DNA of 64,000 nt. It comes from Flectonema sp. DT1601 (taxonomy: Eukaryota; Euglenozoa; Diplonemea; Diplonemida; Diplonemidae). This document shows positions 20,683-31,077 of this stretch, piece by piece; position 1 is the first letter of the stretch, and each line of letters starts with the position of its first letter. Below the pieces are notes generated by a model that was given only the letters and a program-made list of their open reading frames with translations, ran no database searches and was not told where the DNA came from. A program made the position numbers and the translations under genes. The stretch lies in contig OZ025855.1 in NCBI GenBank assembly GCA_964019425.1, positions 1-64,000 on the forward strand, written 5' to 3'.

Positions 20683-22035
20683 CTATTCAGCAGGTTTGCA
20701 CCGAGTCGCAGCAACATCGCAGAGATGAGGCATTGAAACAGAAGGTGCAAGCCACATTTCTATTTGCTGAAGTAGATGAAAGTGATAATGAACGAGGATG
20801 ACCCCCATTGGGATGGACACTCTGGTCGGCAGCGGAAGCTCTTCGTCGAGATTAACCATCGGCCCATCCTCGTTGCTGAGTAGCTGGTGGATGTCGAGAA
20901 TGCACTCGCGCTCGGGTGGGATGAATCCAACACCGTGAACCTCCTCTTGCAGCTGCCGCTCCTGCGCGCTGAGACGCTCGTCGTAGCACATCTTGTCTCT
21001 GAATCGCTCCCAAGCGCTCTTGATGCAGTTGAGCATCCCGCAGCTGATCAGAACGGCGAAAAGGTACCGAACATACATCGAGGAGTAGCACTTCGCTGCT
21101 TCGAGCGCCGACTCCACCTCCTTGTCGTCGAGAAAGAGCCCAAGTGCTGTCGCAGCAGCCAGCATCGTGTCGTGTGAACCACACCGTCGACCGTAATGGC
21201 ATCATCGAAGCTCTTCAGGCCTGGGCGCGCGTTGAGGATCAGCCGCAGGCAATACGCTTCGGTGTCACGGGGTGATATCCAAAAAATCCTGCCTATTTGA
21301 ATGTCGTTCCAGCGCCTACCTGTTGTGTCCTTGCGCCGGAAGCGAGACTCTTCGTTCGGAATACTCATATCCTTGGCGCAGCTTCCACTCACCCTTGACG
21401 TAGCTAAAATAGGTGGGGAAGTCGCGGTACAATAGGGTGCGACAACCGTCGGATTGGTTCTTGTCGTTGAAATTGAACCAAGCCAGCAGTGTGGTGCTTT
21501 TTGATGCGACCTTCTCGGCCAACTCATCCACGGTGTCGTCACTGTTGAAGAAGATGGTCTCCTTCCCCTTGACGTGGATGTCGAGCCGTTTGACAGCTGG
21601 GACGTTGGAGTGGTGAGGCATGCTCAGAAGGCGGCCCGCAGCCTCGCACGAACCCATGACCCTTGCATTCTGGTACTGGGTCACTTCCCTCGCACCTTCC
21701 TGCTTCAAAACAAAGCTCAGTCCAGGCTCTGCCTTCGTAATGTACTTAAATAAGTACGACGCAGTCGCCCCATGCCGTTGGTCAATTCGACGTTGATGTG
21801 AGTTTGGTACTTCATCAAGCCAGCGTTGTAGGGAACTACCCATTCGTTCCCCTGTCCTCTGTGAGTGGTGACGCCTGTCCGACGTCGGCGAATGGTCGAG
21901 AACCCGGACACACCTACGTGCGATATGTCCGTGAATGGTTTCGGGAAGTTGTTCTTGCAGAAGAGTTTCCCAAGCCCCTATTTTCATCTGGGCAAATAGG
22001 CAGCAAGCGCAGCAGAGCATTGCAGAAGACCTCAA
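20683..22035 (-). mobile_element. Decayed Helitron (Rep / helicase-like N-terminal region)
   Basis: GC-rich island whose minus-strand frames match, in the right order, the Helitron helicase-like (Rep) region. VVPYN and HINVE lie near 21770-21850. YLFKYITKAEPG, then SCEAAGRLLSMP and DIHVKGKETIFF, lie in 21560-21760. GRIFWISPRD, LRLILN and SFDDAITVDGVVHTT lie near 21180-21300. The Rep-to-helicase linker (DDKEVESALEAAK, LFAVLISCGML) lies in 20900-21140. The pieces sit in different frames, so at least two or three frameshifts have occurred. The helicase motor domain is absent. No CTRR end or 3' hairpin was identified. It is an immobile remnant; its codon and base composition differ from the host genes. 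Confidence 0.8.
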
Positions 22036-22436
22036 TAATAGGTAATATTTACTCTATGTCGTTCACAGTTTTTTTGCGTATGGTGGTGGGGAACAAGGGC
22101 CTTATTGCGTATCGCGATGATGGTTTAGTAGTCTATATCGTTCAAAGTTCAATCCTACTGCTGCGAGCATTTTCCTGAACGTCAGATCTTCGCGGTTGTG
22201 AGCACATAAATAGTTTTTTATTATTAAATGACATTTAATAAAAGAATTTAGACATTTACGTTGGCATGCTGAAGATAACTAACAATTTTTTGCAACCAGA
22301 AAGTAAATACAGAATTGTCAGGTGAATTTCAACTAGGTGTCACTTCAACAGCAAGATCTTATCAGGAGTTTAAGTAGCGCAGTGCGTGAGTGCTATTCAA
22401 CAAAGCCCTAGTCTTGCAGGCTTGCGAGCTTTGTAA
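22036..22436. other. Gene-free spacer right of the Helitron remnant
   Basis: AT-rich DNA with no supported gene. It may include the 5' flank of the Helitron, whose end I could not place. Confidence 0.4.
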
Positions 22437-22613
22437 CTACTTTCCGTTGCGACAAGCCTCGATGCCATGTGTAGTTGATAGTCTCACGTCAACAAAAATA
22501 GCCGAATTACAGGGTCTTAGTTCCCTGCAATATTCCTCGAACTTGTCCTTGTCCACTTCAGCAACCCGGTTTTCGAAGGTCCAATCCACAAGATATCTCC
22601 AGGTTCGGGACAT
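22437..22613 (-). pseudogene. Short coding-like fragment of unknown origin
   Basis: A 58-codon minus-strand frame (MSRTWRYLVDWTFENRV...) with coding-like composition, richer in GC than its surroundings and ending in a normal stop. It is too short for a recognisable domain. It lies just upstream of the Helitron remnant in the same orientation, so it may be transposon cargo or part of the Helitron's N-terminus. It could also be a lone exon. Weak call. Confidence 0.3.
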
Positions 22614-22924
22614 CTATCCATGGTTCGATGCTGTCAGACAAGATTTGTTGCCTTAACCCATGAGAGCTGTTGCTGTGAAATGAAAGGTGACATTCATAAA
22701 TAAAAACAATAATAAATAGAGGACATGTGTCACATAACAAAATGGACACTTAATATCTTTCACCGCAGCATTTGTTTGCTTTTTCGGTAAACAGGAATGA
22801 ACAACAGGAATGTTCAAGCGATTGTTGGGAATAGGAATTCACGCGCTGAGAAAATAACAATTTATATAAGAGAAAATAACAATCCACAAGTTGTGTCGAG
22901 TTGATTCCTTCCGATGTTGTGAGC

Positions 22925-23995
22925 TCACAGACGGGGTACTCTGACGCTGAGCCACCCACTTCGATCAAACCAAAATAGCAACCCACTGATCATAAAGACC
23001 ATTCCGATCATTAAAAACCAAACACCTTGAACACCACAGATCTCGCCAACCCCCGGCAAGTACTCATGGTTCATTCCAAAGAAGCCAGCGACAAAGCTGA
23101 GAGGAACAAATATTGCATTTAGCAATGTTAATAACCGAACCATGTCATTTGTGCGATGCGCTGCGGTCCCGAAGTGCATTTCCAATAAATCACGTGCCGA
23201 CGAGTGAAGCTCGTCAGTGTATGTCAGAAAGTGGCTTGCTTTTTCAACAACAAGTTTGTATTGCGGATCCTTAGCGCATCCCTGTGCCCACGAAGGAGGA
23301 TCTGCACTGAGGGTATGCAACATGTCAATAGTTTCCATCTGAATTCGTTTGTCAACAGAACAGCGTCTCATTATCGCGTAGATGCTTTTTGTGATCCCTC
23401 GTTGAGATACTCCCTGTTGGGTTGCTTCTACAAGACGAGACTCGATGGCATCAAAGTTTGTGCGAGTGACTGCCAAACTTTTAGATGCATCACCAACCAG
23501 TTCTTGTAGGACAAACCAAATAAATCTGTCAATTGGGAAATCTTGCACAAAACTCTGCTGCAATTTTGAAAGAAGGGGAAGCTCTCTAGCATGGAACAGG
23601 TAAACATCATTACCATGAGTGACAATTGTTACTCTGTCGCTAAGTTCCGAAATGGACCATTTTTGTGCCTTATTCTCGAGGGTAATCTCATCAACAGGAA
23701 CCCGCACTACAATAAGAGTGTGATTCCCTCTGTGAGCGTAGGTTGGTAGTCGATATTTCGCACAGCATTCCCTAAGCATCGAACCTGGAACATTAATCTC
23801 CTTTAACACCCTCAACGCCTCCTTCGAGAACTCCTCGATAGTCTTTCCATCTCCAAACCCACTTATTTCTGTCCAATTAAACTGTTTTGTCTTGTACTTC
23901 GTGATATACTCCGGTTGCCTGCCTGCCGCCGTGCACCAACGAACCTGCACCCGAGGACGGCATGAAGAAAAGAGTGGCCGCAGTGGTAGCCGCAT
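22925..23995 (-). CDS. CorA/Mrs2-like magnesium transporter, probably mitochondrial
   Basis: 356 residues. The signature GMN tripeptide occurs at the end of the first of two C-terminal helices (FVAGFFGMNHEYLPG, about residue 305), followed by a short loop and a second helix (WFLMIGMVFMISGLLFWF). This is the pore-forming topology of CorA, Mrs2 and ZntB pentamers that admit Mg2+ or related divalent ions. The N-terminus is arginine-rich with no acidic residue (MRLPLRPLFSSCRPRVQVRW), resembling a mitochondrial presequence as in Mrs2. Fifteen nt before the ATG is a strong 3' splice-acceptor (CTCTTTCTTTCTCCAG), which fixes the start. Only the first methionine fits that acceptor. Confidence 0.85.
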   Translation of the reverse strand: MRLPLRPLFSSCRPRVQVRWCTAAGRQPEYITKYKTKQFNWTEISGFGDGKTIEEFSKEALRVLKEINVPGSMLRECCAKYRLPTYAHRGNHTLIVVRVPVDEITLENKAQKWSISELSDRVTIVTHGNDVYLFHARELPLLSKLQQSFVQDFPIDRFIWFVLQELVGDASKSLAVTRTNFDAIESRLVEATQQGVSQRGITKSIYAIMRRCSVDKRIQMETIDMLHTLSADPPSWAQGCAKDPQYKLVVEKASHFLTYTDELHSSARDLLEMHFGTAAHRTNDMVRLLTLLNAIFVPLSFVAGFFGMNHEYLPGVGEICGVQGVWFLMIGMVFMISGLLFWFDRSGWLSVRVPRL

Positions 23996-24180
23996 GCTGG
24001 ATGCTGGATGCTGGAGAAAGAAAGAGCTTGATAAACAAAACTAGAAGTAAACAACGAAATATGTACTGCCGAACATTTGTCGACAAATAATGCATGAAAA
24101 CATTATTTAATTGAGCCCACGAATCTAGATAGCCGCAGTTCGTCGGAAGTTTTCAGCGCACATTTGGTTGAATCCCGACT

Positions 24181-24783
24181 TCAATTGACTCCTTCCCTTT
24201 TCGGAGGGGATATTGTAAAGGAATCTTTATTCTTTGAGGATGGTGGATAAATAATTTCATAAAATGTATTTCCTGAACTTCCCATGAAACACTGCATGAA
24301 ACGCAATACCATTGATTCCTTCGTAAGTGGTCTTGCAGCTTCAACGGCTCGGGGCCTGTGGCATACAAAAGGTAAGAGTAAACAGAAGTCTGAACTTGAA
24401 GCAATACGAGAAGCAGATCCCCTCTGCGGAACAACGTGCAGAGAATAGTACTCACCAAGGAAACCTTCATGTTCGGTTCTCGTTTCGTGAACATAGTGAG
24501 GGAAGTAACTGAAAAAGTCTTTAGCATACGGAGCTTGGTCTTCATTTATTATTTCAACTAGTTCACCGATATGAGGATATTCGTCAACTGCCTTACATCG
24601 TTCGTACATTCTTTCGTAGACAGGTTCTGCCCTCGCTCTCCATCTTAAGGTCTCTGCATCCGTTGTTTCTGACGGCCGCTTCCATATTGGTGGAAGGACG
24701 TCTGCTTGAAACTTTTGTGAACCCTCTCCTACTAAGCATAATTTTTCAATTGTGATTTTTTCGCCTGAAAAGGTGTTTCCCAT
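24181..24783 (-). CDS. Small Met-Gly protein, probably N-myristoylated, with a probable intron
   Basis: 200 residues if read without splicing. It starts MGNTFSG, a good N-myristoylation context, and the ATG lies 16 nt after a TTTTTCAG acceptor. The first 105 residues are charged and helical; no family recognised. After GFLG comes GTGAGTACT, a textbook donor, and about 100 nt later TTTTGTATGCCACAG, a textbook acceptor (intron roughly 24363-24460), so the middle part (YYSLHVV... to VCH) is probably intronic. Using GTGAGT changes the frame and moves the stop to 24153; using the GTACTA three bases later keeps the frame ending at 24181. The sequence alone does not decide. Confidence 0.6.
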   Translation of the reverse strand: MGNTFSGEKITIEKLCLVGEGSQKFQADVLPPIWKRPSETTDAETLRWRARAEPVYERMYERCKAVDEYPHIGELVEIINEDQAPYAKDFFSYFPHYVHETRTEHEGFLGEYYSLHVVPQRGSASRIASSSDFCLLLPFVCHRPRAVEAARPLTKESMVLRFMQCFMGSSGNTFYEIIYPPSSKNKDSFTISPPKREGVN

Positions 24784-24802
24784 ATTGAAAACTGGAGACC
24801 TG

Positions 24803-26067
24803 AAAAACGAAAAGCGATTATCTAAAGCAGGAAGTAAGTAAATTTAGTACTCAACGTGGGGTATTGAGGTATGATCACGAAAAGAAACAAAAATTCTTGT
24901 GACTACCGCGCAGAAAACCATATTGAAAGAGCCAACATTTCTTGCACAACGTTCAGAAGGAACGGCTTCTTCTTTGTAGTGGGAACACTGCAAGTAACGG
25001 AAGCAAACAATTCTCTTCACTACTCCGTTTAGCTGATATTGGTTTCTATATTAACCGAAACCAGCAAGAAAACTATTTGGGGCCTTTTAAAACTAAATTC
25101 ATATATGGGAATGGGCAACAGAGACTAAAGGTAGATAACATGCAAATGTTGAAGAAACCTAACATTATAAAATCGGTGTGCATATTTCTATTTTCCGCGT
25201 TGTTTAATCCACAGGCAGGGGGTGGAATTCTACCTTCTAATAACTAAAAGAGAGAAAGGACAAAATGGTATGAAGAAGTTTTTTCGGCAAACAATTACAA
25301 GTAAAAGTCAAACAAGTTTATTTTTCAGGATAAGAATCGCAAGAACGAACTGCGAATCCCGAAAACCGATTCAACGAGAAATCCAAGTTTTTAATAATTA
25401 AGAAGCGTAGTAACAACTTTAGGTATTAACAACAAAATTAATATCAAGTACTGTGACTGAAGAAATATTTGTATTTGTTAATCCAAGAAAAATTGCGTTT
25501 AGAAAAAAAGAAAAACATAAAAAGGGAAAATATGAAGAAAAGCTAGTAATAATAATTATCAGTCAATTAAAGAAAAGGCAAAAATTCGTAGGACAACAAA
25601 CAAGTTGGTTTCGGTCTAAGATTAAAAACAATCTTTCTTCGGACCATTCCGCTTACCCAGCCCTCTTCAGCGAAGAAAGCAAGGGGACACTGCGGTGTCA
25701 GGCCTGTCCTACTCATCGCGTTTGCCCTTCTCAGAAAATTACGAAGAAAAGTTAGCAAAGTTAGTTAGAAAAGGGGAAAAAGAAATGTAACGGAAAGGAA
25801 ATCGAGAGGAATGTATTTAATGTTAAAAGTGCTCTTAATATGTTTTCTTGTCTTGCTCTAGTCGTTGGCGTGGCACCGAAGAAGTCTTGCCATAAATGAG
25901 TGACTCCAGCGAAATTTACGCGTGCCAACAGGCTAAGAGCGAGATGCTAAGATAGTAAAGGAACTTGGTGCTTTAAGAAATGAGTTGATGAATTTCAAAT
26001 CAAGAATCTATTTGGTAGAACAGGATCATGGAATCTATCCACAAACGAGCTGTTGTCAGTAATCACA
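24803..26067. other. Gene-free spacer between the Met-Gly gene and the globin
   Basis: AT-rich, no supported gene. Around 25560-25760 there is a more GC-rich patch with inverted CTTTCTTCG/CGAAGAAAG pieces and AGTTAGTTAG runs, which also occur at 30595-30680, suggesting a small dispersed repeat. Confidence 0.45.
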
Positions 26068-26619
26068 TTAACGACGTACTCCAACTCCAATCACATCTTT
26101 CATTACTCGCTTGTTCTCGATGACGTATTCAGCTATTTTGCGCTCAGAATTTGACCAAGCGGCTGATTCAATGTAGTACGCTGGGGCAGTGTATTCATAT
26201 ATTCCAATACCGTATCCAATTATTTTCTTAAACAGCTGCCAGAACTCACGATGTTTATCCAGACCTTCCTCCCTCCCAGCCCAATACATGAGCCGCATCC
26301 AAATGCGACAGTCGTCTAATTTAAACCTCTGCCCCATCTTTTCCATTTCTCTTCGAGGGCATCGCCAAGCTTTTGCATGTGACCTGCTTCGATCATCTGG
26401 ATGCCTAATTCTACTCCAGTAAGGTTTGCCACCCATTTTCTCTGCAAGCCACAACCCTAACCTCTGAGCGTGTGGTTCGGATTCATCAGTTACAAACTTG
26501 TTAATGTGCGAATCCTTAAAAACTTTTTTATAGAACCGATCACACATGGCGACCATGCGCTCCGGCCCGCCAACGCCTTCGAGTAGCTTCGCAGAGTTTT
26601 CACCGAGTAGATGTGCCAT
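26068..26619 (-). CDS. Truncated-hemoglobin-like protein
   Basis: 183 residues. GGPERMVAMCDRFYKKVF near the start, DSHINKFV, the LWLAEKMGGKPYW block, SHAKAW with a candidate haem-ligand histidine (about residue 80), FKLDDCRIWMRLMYWA and TAPAYYIESAAWS match the pattern of the larger eukaryotic truncated globins seen in algae and protists. Such proteins bind haem and O2 or NO; the physiological role here is unknown. No signal or membrane segment, so cytosolic. Two AGs (GTTCAG and CTTCAG) lie just before the ATG. The family match is from motif memory, not a search. Confidence 0.8.
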   Translation of the reverse strand: MAHLLGENSAKLLEGVGGPERMVAMCDRFYKKVFKDSHINKFVTDESEPHAQRLGLWLAEKMGGKPYWSRIRHPDDRSRSHAKAWRCPRREMEKMGQRFKLDDCRIWMRLMYWAGREEGLDKHREFWQLFKKIIGYGIGIYEYTAPAYYIESAAWSNSERKIAEYVIENKRVMKDVIGVGVRR

Positions 26620-26990
26620 AGCTGAAGTGCAAACTGAACCCCAAAAGTAAGATTATAGATATCTAAATTAAATTTAATTCAACAACAAAAAGTGATCGTC
26701 GTTTACATTTTGGATTCTATCCGTCAGGTGCTTAATTACGAAGAGAAAAGTTAACAACCACCGACTGAACAAACAGAAAATACTAAGTTAATACGTAACT
26801 CAACACTGCCCAAAGGGCTGCGAAAATGGGCAAATTAGAACCAGGAAAAGATAAAAAGAAATCTGCTAACAACCACCAGTATAATGCTCTACCTCTATCC
26901 GTAGTAGACGAGTTGGACCCTTGAGTTGTCCTGACTCTGCGGACAGCAGCTTACGAAGAGCCACACGACAGCAGCGCAAGTAATGTAACC

Positions 26991-27026
<36 letters not shown>

Positions 27027-27404
27027 GACCTCATTATTACTTTTAGTTCGCTCTTACTTTCCCATTCTGTATCATGTGCTACCAACCAACGAGGTAAAGT
27101 TCGGTGGCCAAGCGGCAGACAAAGTTCCTAAATTTCAAAAAAGGTTGCAACCCCAAATTTACCGATTAAAAAATTAGATTCAAGAGCTTAATCCACTCCT
27201 TTCATTGTTCGAAGTTTCAATGCGTAAAAGTCCTCAGGAGAAATAAACCGGACAGTAGCTGTGCATCCACAACCGCAATACAAAAACGAATCTTACATAA
27301 TACGATCTTCTTACCAACGACAATTCGCAAGCAGCTAAAGGTTCGTAAATAAAATAGATCAACCGCGTGGATTAGTGGAACTATTTAAAGGATACTTTTT
27401 GGTT

Positions 27405-27490
27405 TGAAGTCAGAGAAGTCAAAACCTTCTGGGAAGCTCACAGTAATTCGTGAGACTCACGAGAAGACACGTAAGTTAACCAGAAGTTAG
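27405..27490. repeat. Foldback MITE-like repeat, copy 1
   Basis: Shares GAAGTCAG, GAAGTCAAAACCT, AAGCTCA, CAGTAATTCG and TGAGACTCACGAGAAG in order with 47053-47156. Its ends are imperfect inverted repeats: AACCTTCTGG (27423-27432) against CCAGAAGTT (27480-27488). Confidence 0.65.
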
Positions 27491-27627
27491 TCAGACCCAC
27501 CGCATGCACGACTTGTAATGATATAAATATATGGACTGCATCAAAGTTAACTAATATGAGCATTAGTAATGTATCACTAAGGGGGTGATAATTGTTTGAT
27601 TGTGTAAAAAGACAACCGCAGTAATCC

Positions 27628-27686
27628 AGCACTCTTCTACAACTAACGTAGAAAGTGTCGTGTGATTAATTATCAAAGTCTGATAC
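27628..27686. repeat. Stem-loop repeat, copy 1
   Basis: About 58 bp shared with 61721-61776: AGCAC, TCTTCTAC, a short loop, GTAGAAAGTG, then TTAATTATCAAAGTCTGAT. CACTCTTCTAC and GTAGAAAGTG form a stem. In the other copy the TTATCAAAGTC part is the end of a coding region, so this may be a relic of the same gene's 3' end. Confidence 0.6.
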
Positions 27687-28639
27687 GTCCCCTACCAGTT
27701 GGGGTGACAGCTTGACAAACGTAGAACAGCAAACATAATACCTTACTTAAAATGATGTAATAAGATTAAAATGAGAATTTTGGAAGATTCAACTACATCA
27801 GAATAGGTAGCTAAAATACCGCGGATAAATATTAAAAGTAAATACACTCGTACATAACATAAAGTATTGTCAGGGAGGAGTCTTGGCTGAACTAAGGTTC
27901 GCAAATGGCAAGAACAAATTAAAAAAACAGCCAAGTTGTGCCTACGCAACTAGACACTTGAGTCTCACTTGAAGGAGTTGAAATGAAAACAAACCGACAG
28001 AACAAATGGAATTCCTTAATTAAGAAGTTTAATTAACATTTAAAATAAATCGCAAAGAAAATCATCAGGTGACTCGCAAGCTCAAGAAGTTCTGCATCGC
28101 TTGACTGTGGAACAAGCCGAACGTTCAAATATTTTTCGTCAAAGCCAACACAAGAATAGGTTTGACCGGTTGTAGTGTCGGGATGACTAAAAAAAAACAA
28201 CCTCAGAAAACAATATGGAAGTCTGCAAGTCTGGCAATCCAAACATTTGAGACGGTAAAAACAGTAATAAGAACTTGAAACACTTTACATACACTCCAGG
28301 AGAGTTAATGTGTTCGATACAACGGAATTTGTGTATTTCAGCACCCCAAACTTGCGGCACACAAGATGATTATGTTTTTTTTAATGCCACGTTGGAAAAC
28401 GATTAACTTTACACAAACTCCTTTCCAATCCGAGACTAAGAACCACGTTGCTATCTTCTGAATAATTCAGAAACATAATGAGTTGGGTAAAGAGAGGTAT
28501 TCAATCATTATTGCTCACAATGTGTATATGCGAAAAGGTTTATGTGAACGTTAAATTGAATAGAAATCAAAGTTACTTCTAGCTCATCCATCTTGCACAT
28601 CTTCAGTGAGTAAGTAAATGTATTTACAAGTCAACACTG

Positions 28640-30202
28640 CTATTCCATTACCAGGTCACCAATCAGTTCAGCTTGCATTGACGACTTTCGATGAGTAGCA
28701 TGAGCGCCGTATGGCATCGCTGCTATCACTGAACCCTTTCGTATTCTGGATGCCTCACTTCCTGTGAATCCACCGACACCATCTTTTCCGAATGTGAGGC
28801 TTATTTTACCACCACTTTCTTCACTACCACCTCTATTCTTCTTTTTGTTGTACTGTGCTATCTTATTGTTGTAAAGATCAAGTTGTGCACAGTAACTAGC
28901 ATGCTTCTTTTTATATTCTTCCTGCAGGTCTTTCTTGGAAGGATCAGAAAGAATCTTTTCGTGAAGCTTTTGTAAGTATGTGACCCACTGAACGGAGTAT
29001 GCCTTCCAGTCTGCAATGTATCGGCTCATTTCGTCTTCTAATGAAGAGTTATTTTTTGTAGGCATCTTTAAGGCTTGGATTTGACTTTGGACGGCTTCAA
29101 TAGCTGGTTCAAGTCCCGGAGTGCCCTGCGACTGTAGTTTCAAAAGGCTTTGCAGACGGTTAGTCAAATCATCAACTGCATGTTGTGGGCTTCCTTGTGA
29201 AACTTGTCTTGGAGTCTGCATTGGGATCACCCCTGATGACTGGGACCTAACTGTAGGGGATTCACTTGGTCTCGGAGATTGTTGTCTTTTAGGTAAAGTT
29301 TGCTTGTAGTCTTCAATCTTTTTAATACAGTCGGAAAAATCTGCTCTCACATTCTTCATGACGGTTGAGTTGTTTGCCAAGAAGGTGCCTTCAACCTCAA
29401 AAGAATCACTTAAGGAAGCTCCGCATAGCAGAAAGAATTTTGAGTGAGAACCCGAGTCTCCACCCTTTGCCCAGAATTCAATACGTGATCCATCTCTGTC
29501 ATAAAGTACGGCAGTCCTTTCGGAAACTATAGACATGTTGCTCTGAACTTCAGCATCTCCCTCGTAAAGGTAAAGCATAGCATTCCAGCTTGGTGGGACA
29601 TCATATTCTACTGTGCAACCTCCGAACACTACAAAATGAATTATTTTACACGGCGTTGCAGTTTTCACTGCAGTCATCGATTCTGATTTTGTGTCAAAAC
29701 TACCGAGTAGTGTTGTTGCTTCCCAACCTTTTCCTTTTGTTATTTCAAGTTCTGCTTTTGTAAAAGTGTCAATCAATGGGTTCAGATATGCCTCGCGGTT
29801 GGGTTCTCGGATCCAAAACTCAAACGCACGCAGGGACCCGCCATTTAAAAAGATGTCGCTTCCTACCATCTCCTCAATCATCGCACCGCTTTTCGAATGA
29901 AACGCCAAAAGGTCTCCCTTTTCTACTAAACCTTCTTTGTCTCCCTGTTCATGTCTTCCTATCCAGGCGTAGCTTCCGCTGACTACGTAAACTAATCGAA
30001 GTAATCCTCTGTAAGGAGTCCACATTACTGGTTTAGCTTCTCTAGCACTCCACTTTTCAATAATCTCTTCGACTCTCAAAATCGGATCAAGCACAGAAAC
30101 GTTTGTCTCCTCACCGATGACCCTCAGACTGGAATAACCAACACCATCACTGCTGCGAGTCTTCACAGGGGTCACCTGCCTATCAATAGAACGAGAGTTC
30201 AT
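28640..30202 (-). CDS. Pirin-like double-cupin protein with a long C-terminal extension
   Basis: 520 residues from the ATG at 30202. An upstream in-frame ATG at 30268 lies before a strong acceptor (TTCTTCTTCCCTTTAG, AG at 30228-30229), so it is excluded from the mature message. The first 280 residues carry two cupin-type halves: VVSGSYAWIGRH through GDLLAF, then GGSLRAFEFWIREP, and a second half ending FLLCGAS plus FLANNSTVMKN, which mirrors the pirin C-terminus. The usual pirin metal-binding histidine set is not obvious, so catalysis is doubtful. The remainder is Ser/Gln-rich and then helical and lysine-rich (about 400-470). Pirins are nuclear or cytosolic, variously quercetinases or transcription cofactors. 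No membrane segment. Confidence 0.65.
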   Translation of the reverse strand: MNSRSIDRQVTPVKTRSSDGVGYSSLRVIGEETNVSVLDPILRVEEIIEKWSAREAKPVMWTPYRGLLRLVYVVSGSYAWIGRHEQGDKEGLVEKGDLLAFHSKSGAMIEEMVGSDIFLNGGSLRAFEFWIREPNREAYLNPLIDTFTKAELEITKGKGWEATTLLGSFDTKSESMTAVKTATPCKIIHFVVFGGCTVEYDVPPSWNAMLYLYEGDAEVQSNMSIVSERTAVLYDRDGSRIEFWAKGGDSGSHSKFFLLCGASLSDSFEVEGTFLANNSTVMKNVRADFSDCIKKIEDYKQTLPKRQQSPRPSESPTVRSQSSGVIPMQTPRQVSQGSPQHAVDDLTNRLQSLLKLQSQGTPGLEPAIEAVQSQIQALKMPTKNNSSLEDEMSRYIADWKAYSVQWVTYLQKLHEKILSDPSKKDLQEEYKKKHASYCAQLDLYNNKIAQYNKKKNRGGSEESGGKISLTFGKDGVGGFTGSEASRIRKGSVIAAMPYGAHATHRKSSMQAELIGDLVME

Positions 30203-30229
30203 TTTATGAAGTGTCGCCAGCAAACGCCT

Positions 30230-31077
30230 AAAGGGAAGAAGAATTAACTCAAAGCACAAAATAATCAAATTAATAAGTAGAGGAATAGAAGCACCGATTT
30301 CGCAGTGAAACCACAGTCAGCTTTGGGGTCTTCATTATCGAGTTCCCGAGCTTTACTGTCAAACTCTACTTTAAAACTGATCGAGTGAATCCTTTGATGG
30401 CCTTGTTGCTCATTAAAGAACATAAATAGATTGGAATACAGTAATTAGTTTTAGTGATATCATTGGAAGTTGTTGAAGTAAAAACAAACTTGATAAGTAC
30501 CACAGGCAGAGGAAGAAAAGGGTAAGAAAGAAATATTTGAAAGAATTGCGAACGAGAAGAAACTTGTAAGAAAGATAAGTTTACTTATCTTTCTTAAAAG
30601 TTAGTTAGTATTAAATGGTTATCAGTCAAAAGAAGGGGAGAGGGCGGGAAAATTCATTAAAAGTTAGTTAGTTTAGTTAGCAAAATACAAACTGATGACT
30701 ACGAGGGGTCTGGGTAGCCCGCATCAGTAAACCCAATCGCGAAGATTGTAGTTTTATAGCTTCGGCTGGAAGTAATCGACTTCCAGCTCCCACCTTTCCC
30801 AGAGGCTAACAGGTTGTAAATAACTAAAGAAAATAAAAGAGAAATGATCTGGGAGTGGGGGGGAAGGTGAAAAAAAATAAAAAATCTTCATTTTTTCATA
30901 TACATCTTTCTTTATAATACGACCACATGCCCACACTCCATGAAATAAAATAGAAAACCCTGGAACAGTACCGAGGATCGTTCACCCAGTGAAGAGTGAG
31001 GATAAAGGAACACGTATTGCTACAGGTTAGTAATGCTGTGGTTTTCATATCAGTCATCAGAGCGGAATGCAAACAAA
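30230..31077. other. Gene-free spacer
   Basis: AT-rich, with AGTTAGTTAG tracts (30595-30680) like those near 25750 and a 9-bp hairpin GCTGGAAGT/ACTTCCAGC (30765-30787) whose arm shares ACTTCCAG with the hairpin at 17178-17212. No gene seen. Confidence 0.5.

Larger units (their letters stand above)
26620..28639. other. 2 kb gene-free stretch with dispersed repeats
   Basis: No supported gene. It holds a 31-nt poly-A run (about 26993-27023), a tRNA-like but non-folding segment (27093-27164), a foldback repeat copy (27405-27490) and a stem-loop repeat copy (27628-27686). The remainder is AT-rich and unremarkable. Confidence 0.6.

Noticed and set aside
27093-27164. A functional tRNA gene
   Set aside because: The outer ends pair, but the D and T arms have mismatches and there is no proper anticodon stem.
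30203-30268. Upstream start (MIILCFELILL...) of the pirin-like gene as a signal anchor
   Set aside because: A strong acceptor (CTTCCCTTTAG) lies between it and the next ATG, so this part is probably not in the mature message.
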